Shown in pieces: positions 38,719 to 45,280 of a DNA stretch of 52,866 nucleotides. The number at the start of each line of letters is the position of its first letter. The first letter of the stretch is position 1. The notes beneath the pieces were generated by a model. That model was not told where the DNA came from and searched no databases. It saw nothing but the letters and a program-made list of their open reading frames with translations. Both the position numbers and the translations under genes were made by a program. This DNA is from an uncultured Opitutia bacterium (GTDB lineage Bacteria; Verrucomicrobiota; Verrucomicrobiia; Opitutales; Opitutaceae): contig CAIRCN010000071.1 in the NCBI GenBank assembly GCA_903877135.1, positions 1 through 52,866 of the forward strand, read 5' to 3'.

Positions 38719-40289
38719 TTCCGCGCGGAGTGTTTTTGCCAGCGTCGGCGTGCAAGGATTGGCCGGTGCTCGCCACGCTTGCCCTGCTGTGGAGCGAAGC
38801 TCTCTGGCGTTGGCAAGCTGTGTGGGTTAATCTGCCGGACTACGGATTTGGCTGGGCCGTGCCCGTGCTGGCGGCCTTTCTCGCCTGGGAACGTTGGCCT
38901 GACCGTCCCCCGGCGGCCGCGGAGGCTGGTGCTCGCGTATGGTTATGGTGCGCCGGCCTCACGCCGGCCCTCGCCCTCACCGGCCTGCTGCGCCTAATTC
39001 TCGAACCTTTTCCTCTGTGGCCGGCCGCGCTGTGGCTTTTCACCGCAATGGTGCTCGGCCTGACGCTCAGTCTGCTGACACTGGCTTACGGACGCGCCAC
39101 TGCGCGCCATTTCGCCTTTCCGCTCGCTTTCATGGCCACGGCCCTCCCATGGCCGGCCTTTGTCGACACTAATTTCGTGCTCCCGATGCGAGAGGCGCTC
39201 GCCGCACTCGCCGCCCAAATCGTTAACTTTTCCGGATACCCTGCCATTGCTCATGGCACCGTCATTCGGGTCGGGGCTGGTCGTGTCGGCGTCGATGAGG
39301 CGTGCAGTGGCATCCGCTCCCTGCAAGCGGCCTCCATGGTCGCCCTGTTTCTGGGCGAACTAAACCGTTATTCCGGGCGCCGGCGCCTGGCGCTGTTTGG
39401 TGTCGGGGTTGCGCTCGCGCTCGGCACCAATTTGCTGCGCACGGTCTTTCTCGCCTGGCAAAGCGCACTGCACGGACCCGACGCCGTCGGGCAGTGGCAC
39501 GATCCTGCAGGCTACGCCTTGCTGCTCATCTGTCTCGGTGGGTTGGTCGCGGTCACCTTACTCTGGCGCAGACACGCTCCAACCTTTGCTCCGCGGCCAC
39601 CTGACGCGATGCACCGTGGCTCACTTTCGCTGGCCCGCAGGTTATCGCTTGCACTGGCAGCGGCCATCGTAGTGATCGAGGCTGGCACGCAACTCTGGTA
39701 TGCACACGGCGAACTTCAGGCCCGCCACGCTCTTCGCTGGGAAGCGCAATTGCCACGCACTCGCCCAGATTATCGAGACGATCCTTTCACCGCCAGCATG
39801 CAGTCAATGCTCGCCTGCGACACCCATCAACTTGGCCACTGGACAGCGGATGATGGTGCACCGCGCGCCGGCTACGTCATCGGCTGGCAACGGGGCCAGG
39901 CCGCCCGTTTCACGACCGCGCTGCACAACCCAACCGTGTGCCTCCCGCTGAGCGGCAGCCAGCTTCTCGCCGATCGCGGCCTCGTGAACATTGAAGTCGG
40001 CAAATTGAAACTTCCGTTTCAAGCCTATGTGTTCGCCAGCGAACTGGGTCCGATGCACATCTACTACCTCCTGTGGGATGTCCGGGCAGGCCAGCCCTTT
40101 GTCCGTCGCACCGGAAGGCTGGGCACCCTCGGATGGATTGCGCAACAGTGGGAAGACGTGCGTCAGGCACGCCGAAATTTCGAGGCTACCGTGCTCACCT
40201 TGGCAATCTACCATGCTTCCAGCGACACTGCTGCCGATCAGGAATTGCGCGCTGAGGCGCCAGGGATAATCACCGTCACGAGCCCCTGA
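38715..40289 (+). CDS. Exosortase fused to an EpsI-like domain
   Basis: A 524-residue membrane protein. The first 290 residues hold about eight helices and the exosortase catalytic set Cys197 (GVDEACSGIRSLQ), Arg242 (NLLRTVFL) and His262 (GQWHDPAGY). Exosortases recognise and process proteins with a C-terminal PEP-CTERM signal at the membrane. A further helix near residues 308-322 leads into a soluble domain with HNPTVCLPLSG (His404, Cys409), the H-x-P-x-x-C-L-P motif of EpsI/DUF3485 proteins that accompany exosortases. Start is a GTG overlapping the TPR gene stop. A PEP-CTERM protein gene lies 223 bases beyond its end, convergent. Confidence 0.93.
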   Translation: MIPRGVFLPASACKDWPVLATLALLWSEALWRWQAVWVNLPDYGFGWAVPVLAAFLAWERWPDRPPAAAEAGARVWLWCAGLTPALALTGLLRLILEPFPLWPAALWLFTAMVLGLTLSLLTLAYGRATARHFAFPLAFMATALPWPAFVDTNFVLPMREALAALAAQIVNFSGYPAIAHGTVIRVGAGRVGVDEACSGIRSLQAASMVALFLGELNRYSGRRRLALFGVGVALALGTNLLRTVFLAWQSALHGPDAVGQWHDPAGYALLLICLGGLVAVTLLWRRHAPTFAPRPPDAMHRGSLSLARRLSLALAAAIVVIEAGTQLWYAHGELQARHALRWEAQLPRTRPDYRDDPFTASMQSMLACDTHQLGHWTADDGAPRAGYVIGWQRGQAARFTTALHNPTVCLPLSGSQLLADRGLVNIEVGKLKLPFQAYVFASELGPMHIYYLLWDVRAGQPFVRRTGRLGTLGWIAQQWEDVRQARRNFEATVLTLAIYHASSDTAADQELRAEAPGIITVTSP

Positions 40290-40372
40290 ACACTTCCGCC
40301 GCTTTGGCGGACAGTCCTGTCACCAAAACGTCAATTCCAGCGCGTTTTGACTTTGGACGGACGGGTAAAGAT

Positions 40373-40393
40373 CCGCGGGGCTTGCCCCCGCGG
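40373..40393. repeat. GC-rich hairpin between convergent genes
   Basis: Perfect 8-bp arms (ccgcgggg and ccccgcgg) around a five-base loop. It lies between the exosortase and PEP-CTERM gene ends; without a T-run it is more likely a repeat than an intrinsic terminator. Confidence 0.5.
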
Positions 40394-40405
40394 CATTGCG
40401 GCAAA

Positions 40406-40468
40406 GTGCAGGAGCGGCTTTATGCCGCGATGGTTTGGCTGAATCGCGGCGTAAAGCCGCTCTTACAC
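40406..40468. repeat. 63-bp inverted repeat with 25-base arms
   Basis: Arms 40406-40430 and 40444-40468 pair at 22 of 25 positions, with all three mismatches being transitions that keep G-U pairs in one RNA strand. The core is GAGCGGCTTTATGCCGCGA and its near complement. It sits between two convergent genes and could stop or stabilise both transcripts. Confidence 0.8.
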
Positions 40469-40512
40469 CCAATCAAGAGGGAGCGAGCTTCGGGGTATGG
40501 ACCTACTGCGAA

Positions 40513-42720
40513 TCAGACCGTCGTCACCATGGCCGCAGACTGGCGGGCCCGCTGCCGGCGGCGCAGATAAACCAACGTACCGCAGATCGCCACGCCGAAG
40601 GCCGCATAGGTCGAAGGCTCCGGAACCGGAGTTGGCGCAAAGGCTGCCGCGTAGTTCAGCAACAGGTCATTGCCAGCAACACTCCAGCTCCACGTGCCGG
40701 TATAAGAGTTGCCGATTCCCAGAAGATCCAAGGCAATGTTCGTTCCAGTCCAACCGGTGATACCGCCGATGGCGCTGGCAATCGTCCAGCTATAGTTGCC
40801 GCTATCCAAGAAACCGTTGATCAGACCACTGGTGCCGATCGAACTCACCGTGAGGGTGAACCCGCTCGCGGGCAGTTGCAGCGAACCCGAGATAGCCAAA
40901 AAATCGTTGGAAACTCCGGGCGTCGAAGGAGTGCTGAACAGTTGCAGGTCGTAATTAGCGCCGGTGTTCACCACCACGTCGCCGTTAAAGTTCAGCGTGC
41001 CGATGCCGTTGTTGCCGGGTGAGACCGTTGAACCGCCATTGAAGGTTGTGGTTACGGCGGCCAACGTGCCGTTGCCGGTCAGGCTGCCAGCGTTGAACGT
41101 GGCAGAAGCGAGTTGGCTGCCAACTGCGCCAAGGGAAGCGCCCGAGACCAAGTTTGTGTTGGGGACATTGACCCCGGTTTGCTGCTGAGTGTAGGTAGCA
41201 CCATTGACGGCCGCAAGGTTGCCCGAATTGATGGCCACGTTGCCGCTGTCGTTAACAAACGCCACCGTGTCGAGGGTGTTGGTGCCGGAAGAACTCTTCG
41301 TGAATGTGCCCTGGTTGATGAAATTACCGCTGCCAGCAATTCCGCTGCCGTTATTGGCCATGGTGAATGTGCCGGTGCTGGCATTCGTAAAGTCGCTGCC
41401 ACCTGCCGCCGTGATGATGTTCTGGTTTGCATCAATCGTTGTGGAGCCGTGCGCAACTGCAGCCGCGGCACTGCCACCCGAGGCGTCGTAGGTGCCGGTG
41501 ATCGACAGAGTGTTGTTGAAATCGATCACAGTGCTCGAACCGGTATTGATGCCACCGGCCCATGTGGTCGCCCCATTGAGAGCCAAACTGCTATTTAAGC
41601 CCGTCACGGTGCCAATAATAGTAGCCGCATTGTCTATAAAATTCGTGCCGTTGAAAGTAGCCGTGGCATTGGTCTGCACCGACATCGTTCCGCTGCCGGC
41701 GATGCCTGTGCTCCCATTAAATATGGCATTATTGGTGTTTAACTGAATGTCGCCAGCGTTATTTATCGTGGAGCCAGTGGTCGCAGTAAACGCAGAGTCG
41801 TTGATCCATGACGCACCGTTTTGCACGGTGATAAGTCCACCGCTCTGGTTGGTGACTGTCCCTGTCAACGTATGCAGTTGGTTGCCTGCGTTGGCATTGG
41901 TCACGGTTATGTTTCCGCTGTTGTCAACGGTTGAGTTTAATTGGAGCAGACCGCTGTTGATGTTGATCGATCCTCCACTGTTGTTCGTGACCGCGAGCTT
42001 CAAGTCAGACTGACCGCCACCAATCTTGGCCAAAGTTGCTCCGCTTTGGTTGACGAAGGTTCCATTGTCGATTTCACCCGTCCCTGAAACATTGAATGTG
42101 GCGCCAGTCTTATTGGTGATCGTGGCGCCAGCTGAGAGTTTTCCAGTCTCGGTAGTTGTGCCAGAATTGTTGTAGTTACGGGATATGGTAGCACCCGTAA
42201 TCATGTCGGCGCTAAGATTGGCTGTGCCACCAGACAAAATATTGATGGCGCTTCCAGTGACCCCTGTTGCCACACCGATCGCACCGTAGGTATTAAGGTC
42301 TAAAATACCCCCGGAATTAATATTAATCGTCTTTACCGTGGCTGTCGCAGTGTGGGTGGCGTCATTTCCCGTGATGGTAAACGTTCCGTTTACGTTGAGG
42401 GTTTGAGTAGAACTTAAGGTGGTGCTGTTTAATTGTGCCGTCGCGGTCGCAGTCCCCAAAAGTGACAGATCTTGAACTGTCGCTGTGAATGCCGTGTTGC
42501 CTGTAGTGCTGGGAAACGTAATGGTCTGACCTTGGATGGTCACGGTAGCAAAGCTAGTGGTCTGACCTGAACTCGAAGTTGGAGCACCGCTAGACCAAAC
42601 TCCCGATGCCGCAGTCCAGTTGCCCGACGCTGTAGCCGACGTTGTCGTGGCTTTGAGTGAGAAAGTGCCAGCGAACATACTTGTCGCGAAAAACATTCGG
42701 CAGAGAGTAGATGATTTCAT
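40513..42720 (-). CDS. PEP-CTERM sorted surface protein, Ser/Thr/Asn-rich
   Basis: A 735-residue exported protein. A signal peptide is followed by about 650 residues of low-complexity beta-rich sequence dominated by Thr, Ser, Asn and Gly, with repeated short motifs such as NNSGSININSG, ITVTNANAGNQL and GSGTMSVQTNATATFNG, resembling autotransporter or filamentous adhesin strands. The C-terminus has the exosortase sorting signal: VPEPST at 699-704, a membrane helix, then RRRQR. It is the only protein with that signal in the window. The TPR-exosortase pair is directly convergent with it, so it is the likely substrate. Its GC content is lower than its neighbours'. Function at the surface (adhesin, matrix or sheath) is inferred. 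Confidence 0.9.
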   Translation of the reverse strand: MKSSTLCRMFFATSMFAGTFSLKATTTSATASGNWTAASGVWSSGAPTSSSGQTTSFATVTIQGQTITFPSTTGNTAFTATVQDLSLLGTATATAQLNSTTLSSTQTLNVNGTFTITGNDATHTATATVKTININSGGILDLNTYGAIGVATGVTGSAINILSGGTANLSADMITGATISRNYNNSGTTTETGKLSAGATITNKTGATFNVSGTGEIDNGTFVNQSGATLAKIGGGQSDLKLAVTNNSGGSININSGLLQLNSTVDNSGNITVTNANAGNQLHTLTGTVTNQSGGLITVQNGASWINDSAFTATTGSTINNAGDIQLNTNNAIFNGSTGIAGSGTMSVQTNATATFNGTNFIDNAATIIGTVTGLNSSLALNGATTWAGGINTGSSTVIDFNNTLSITGTYDASGGSAAAAVAHGSTTIDANQNIITAAGGSDFTNASTGTFTMANNGSGIAGSGNFINQGTFTKSSSGTNTLDTVAFVNDSGNVAINSGNLAAVNGATYTQQQTGVNVPNTNLVSGASLGAVGSQLASATFNAGSLTGNGTLAAVTTTFNGGSTVSPGNNGIGTLNFNGDVVVNTGANYDLQLFSTPSTPGVSNDFLAISGSLQLPASGFTLTVSSIGTSGLINGFLDSGNYSWTIASAIGGITGWTGTNIALDLLGIGNSYTGTWSWSVAGNDLLLNYAAAFAPTPVPEPSTYAAFGVAICGTLVYLRRRQRARQSAAMVTTV

Positions 42721-42747
42721 GAGGCAGATTTTTTGGCTTCAGGTAGC

Positions 42748-42777
42748 AAAATAGGTATTACCCCCTAATTATGACAA
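42748..42777 (-). promoter_or_regulatory. Candidate promoter of the PEP-CTERM gene
   Basis: On the minus strand TTGTCA (42777-42772) and TATTTT (42753-42748) are separated by 18 bases, ending 28 bases before the ATG. The spacer lies in a strongly AT-rich stretch, unlike the rest of the window. No Shine-Dalgarno sequence is evident. Confidence 0.4.
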
Positions 42778-42920
42778 GTAGATATTCCCAATTACACACA
42801 ACTCATTTATTTACAATTAATTGAAGTGTCTAAATTTTATAAAAAAGGCATTCAGATTCTCCGTCAGAGTCTAATTTGGGCGGAAACTTGGCACCACATC
42901 AACATCTAGCCTGATTTGGA

Positions 42921-42999
42921 TTACAGGAGAAAACGAAGAGAACGGAGCTTCCCTCCCATATGGAACCTGACTCTCATTTCCTCCGTTACCTCCTGTGAA
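42921..42999. repeat. Imperfect inverted repeat, ACAGGAG type
   Basis: The left arm begins TTACAGGAGAAAACGAAGAG and the right arm, read on the other strand, begins TTCACAGGAGGTAACGGAGG. The arms match imperfectly over about 27 bases around a 23-base centre. It lies just past the msrA stop and could be a mobile palindromic repeat or mRNA 3'-end structure. Confidence 0.5.
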
Positions 43000-43031
43000 A
43001 ATCTGATTCATCTGCCCGGCCGATCTCGGCC

Positions 43032-43625
43032 TCACGGTCCGAGTTTTTTCGCCAGCTTGTGGATCTTAGGTGCGATGACGAACTGACAATAACCCGCTTC
43101 GGGATTTTTCGCGAAATAGTCCTGATGGTAACCCTCTGCGGGCCAGAATTTCGTCAGCGGCACTATCTCGGTCGTGATCGGGTCGCGAAACTCTAGCTGT
43201 GCCTCGGTGCGTGATTTTTCGGCGGCGAGTTTCTGGGCCTCGTTCGCATAGAGGATGATTGAGCGGTATTGGGGGCCGTGGTCGTTGCCCTGTCCGCCGC
43301 GCTGCGTCGGGTTGTGGACCAGCCAAAAATACTCCAGCAGCCGGGCGAGCGTGACCTGCGCCGGATCGAATGCGATCTTCACCACCTCAGCGTGACCTGT
43401 CAGGTGATCGCAAACTTCCCCGTAGGTTGGGTTGGATTCCTGACCGCCAGCATAACCACAGGTGACGGTCTTGACGCCCGGGAGCAGTTTGTAAGCGGCG
43501 TCGGTGCACCAGAAGCAACCGCCACCGAGGACGAGCGATTCAGTTTTGGCTTCGGCCGCATGCATGGGCACAGAGATGAGGCTGACCGACGCCAGCGCAA
43601 GCAGGACATATGGTTTCATGCGCAT
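43032..43625 (-). CDS. msrA: Exported peptide methionine sulfoxide reductase A
   Basis: A 197-residue MsrA that reduces methionine-S-sulfoxide in proteins. A signal peptide (MRMKPYVLLALASVSLISVPMHAAEA) indicates export to the periplasm. The catalytic GGGCFWC has Cys37 as nucleophile, followed by GVKTVTCGYAGG, GHAEVVKIAFDP, DHGPQYRSIILY and EGYHQDYFAKNP, all conserved in the family. The start could be the ATG at 43625 or the one at 43619; neither has a clear ribosome binding site. No msrB gene is nearby. The periplasmic form suits repair of oxidised surface or periplasmic proteins. Confidence 0.95.
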   Translation of the reverse strand: MRMKPYVLLALASVSLISVPMHAAEAKTESLVLGGGCFWCTDAAYKLLPGVKTVTCGYAGGQESNPTYGEVCDHLTGHAEVVKIAFDPAQVTLARLLEYFWLVHNPTQRGGQGNDHGPQYRSIILYANEAQKLAAEKSRTEAQLEFRDPITTEIVPLTKFWPAEGYHQDYFAKNPEAGYCQFVIAPKIHKLAKKLGP

Positions 43626-43795
43626 TAGAGGACTCAAGGGAGCGTATAAATTCCCGAAAATCGAACCGCCCGGCGCGATTGTGCCGCAGCGTGAACGCCC
43701 CAATGCCCCGGGGATCGCGCGCAGGCCCGATTTGGGAGACATGCAGCGTTGGCTCGACGAATAGGAATGAATGCTTCAACCTGCGCGTGTTTTGG

Positions 43796-43872
43796 GAGGA
43801 CGTAGCTCAGATGGATAGAGCAAGAGTTTCCTAAACTCTAGGTCGGCGGTTCAAGTCCGCCCGTCCTCACCA
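43796..43872 (+). tRNA. tRNA-Arg (anticodon CCT)
   Basis: A 77-base cloverleaf: acceptor GAGGACG/CGTCCTC, D-stem GCTC/GAGC, anticodon stem AGAGT/ACTCT with loop TTCCTAA (anticodon CCT), T-loop TTCAAGT and encoded CCA. Confidence 0.96.
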
Positions 43873-43985
43873 CCTTGCACCGGCAAAAACAGCGTGCCCG
43901 CTGAGTGATCGGAACGCCAATTTAGCAGGTGAAAATGCACGTTGACATCATTTCGGTGCGACCCAGTGTCTCCCTTCCTTTTGCC

Positions 43986-44180
43986 ATGAGCACCACAGAA
44001 ACGACTCCGCACACACCCACTCCCGCCGAACTGCCCTTCATCAATCCGCAGGCGATGCGGAACTTCGTGACCGACACCGGCAAGATTCTCCCGCGCAAAT
44101 ACACCCACCTTTCGGCCCGGCACCAGCGCGCCATCACCAAGACCATCAAGCATGCGCGCAACATGCTGCTCACGCAGTAA
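43986..44180 (+). CDS. rpsR: 30S ribosomal protein bS18
   Basis: A 64-residue S18 that binds next to S6 on the platform of the small subunit. The sequence INPQAMRNFVTDTGKILPRKYTHLSARHQRAITKTIKHARNMLL is the canonical S18 core. The start is the ATG at 43986. It stands alone here, without rpsF, ssb or rplI beside it, which is unusual because those genes often travel together. It is closed by a strong terminator at 44205-44232. Confidence 0.95.
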   Translation: MSTTETTPHTPTPAELPFINPQAMRNFVTDTGKILPRKYTHLSARHQRAITKTIKHARNMLLTQ

Positions 44181-44204
44181 CCGGCACCACACCGAAGTTT
44201 TCCC

Positions 44205-44232
44205 AGCCGGAGTCCTGGACTCCGGCTTTTTT
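44205..44232 (+). terminator. Intrinsic terminator of rpsR
   Basis: Perfect 10-bp arms (AGCCGGAGTC and its complement) around a three-base loop, directly followed by TTTTTT. It ends 25-52 bases past the rpsR stop and just before the Sua5 gene start. Confidence 0.95.
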
Positions 44233-44237
44233 GCGGC

Positions 44238-45260
44238 ATGACCCAACGCCCCACAGCCCGAATCTACCGGGGAACCCCAGGGAATCTGGCGCGGCTCGCG
44301 CGTGCTTTGCGCCGGGGCGAACTCGTCGCCGTGCCGACCGAAACGGTTTACGGACTCGCCGCCAATGCCCTCGATGCACGCGCCTGCCGGCGGATTTTCG
44401 TCGCCAAGGGCCGCCCCGCCACCGATCCGCTCATCGTCCACATCCATTCGCTCGCACAACTGTCGGAGGTGGCCGTCCCCAACGCGGCAGCCCTGCGCCT
44501 GGCCCGGCAGTTTTGGCCGGGACCGCTCACCCTCGTGCTCCCGAAAAAGGCCACCGTCCCGGACACTGTCACGGCGGGTTTGCCGAGCGTGGCGGTGCGG
44601 ATGCCGAGTCATGCGCTGTTGCGCCGGTTGCTGAAATTGTGCGGCCGACCGCTGGCGGCGCCCAGCGCCAACCACTTCGGCTCCGTCAGCCCGACGACGG
44701 CGGAGCATGTGCGCGATGGATTGAGCCGCAAAATCCGCCACATTCTTGAGGGCGGCGCCTCTTCGATCGGGATCGAATCGACTATCGTGGACTTGCGCGA
44801 CCCGCGCCGGCCGCGCCTGCTACGACCGGGCGCCATCGCCCGGGCAGACTTGGAACGCGCACTGTGCGTTCGCGTTCGCTCTATGCGCCCGGGTCATCTT
44901 TCCCGCGACCACGCCCAAATCGCGCCTGGACTTCTCCAGCGCCATTACAGCCCGAAGACGCCCGTGACCTTGCATCGGAAAATATCGCCGGCGGCGGTGC
45001 AACGCCGCCCACTGAGCGAAGCTTGGCTGTTCGTCGCCCAGCCGCGCCAGCTCAAGGGTGATAACATTTTCTGGCTCGACCCCCACGGCAAACTGCAGGG
45101 CGCGGCCCGGAACCTCTTTCGCCTTTTGCGGGAGATCGACGCGAACGCGTTCGACCGCATTCACATCGAGCGAGCCACCGGCGAACCCAAGGGGTTGGCG
45201 GTAGCGATCAACGACCGGCTACGGCGGGCCGCGGCGGCCCCATCCGGCCAGTCACGGTAG
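44238..45260 (+). CDS. L-threonylcarbamoyladenylate synthase, Sua5 type
   Basis: A 340-residue TsaC/Sua5 enzyme that makes threonylcarbamoyl-AMP from threonine, bicarbonate and ATP, the first step of tRNA t6A synthesis. The N-terminal YrdC domain has GELVAVPTETVYGLAANAL, KGRPATDPLIVHI, RQFWPGPLTLVL, GLPSVAVRMPSH and PLAAPSANHFGSVSPT (the KxR...SxN set). SSIGIESTIVDL and LLRPGAI link to a C-terminal Sua5 domain starting ARL-like HYSPKTPVTL. The full-length two-domain form is present. The stop TAG lies inside a GTAGCGCCGG repeat fragment. TcdA in this window acts later on the same modification. Confidence 0.94.
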   Translation: MTQRPTARIYRGTPGNLARLARALRRGELVAVPTETVYGLAANALDARACRRIFVAKGRPATDPLIVHIHSLAQLSEVAVPNAAALRLARQFWPGPLTLVLPKKATVPDTVTAGLPSVAVRMPSHALLRRLLKLCGRPLAAPSANHFGSVSPTTAEHVRDGLSRKIRHILEGGASSIGIESTIVDLRDPRRPRLLRPGAIARADLERALCVRVRSMRPGHLSRDHAQIAPGLLQRHYSPKTPVTLHRKISPAAVQRRPLSEAWLFVAQPRQLKGDNIFWLDPHGKLQGAARNLFRLLREIDANAFDRIHIERATGEPKGLAVAINDRLRRAAAAPSGQSR

Positions 45261-45277
45261 CGCCGGGTGCCTGCGGT
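45257..45277. repeat. Fragment of the GTAGCGCCGG repeat at the Sua5 stop
   Basis: GTAGCGCCGGGTGCCTGCGG begins at 45257, so that the TAG in it is the stop codon of the Sua5 gene. It resembles the left arm of the 36075 palindrome without a matching right arm. Confidence 0.4.
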
Positions 45278-45280
45278 CCG

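Larger units (their letters stand above)
42721..43031. other. AT-rich spacer between the PEP-CTERM gene and msrA
   Basis: A 311-base gap without a gene. The first 130 bases are the most AT-rich of the window and hold the candidate PEP-CTERM promoter. The second half holds an imperfect inverted repeat (42921-42999). No small ORF or RNA gene is recognised. Confidence 0.5.

Noticed and set aside
42880-42900. Sigma54-type TGGCAC motif near the PEP-CTERM gene
   Set aside because: The TGGCAC on the plus strand is not followed by TTGC at the right spacing and points away from the PEP-CTERM gene.
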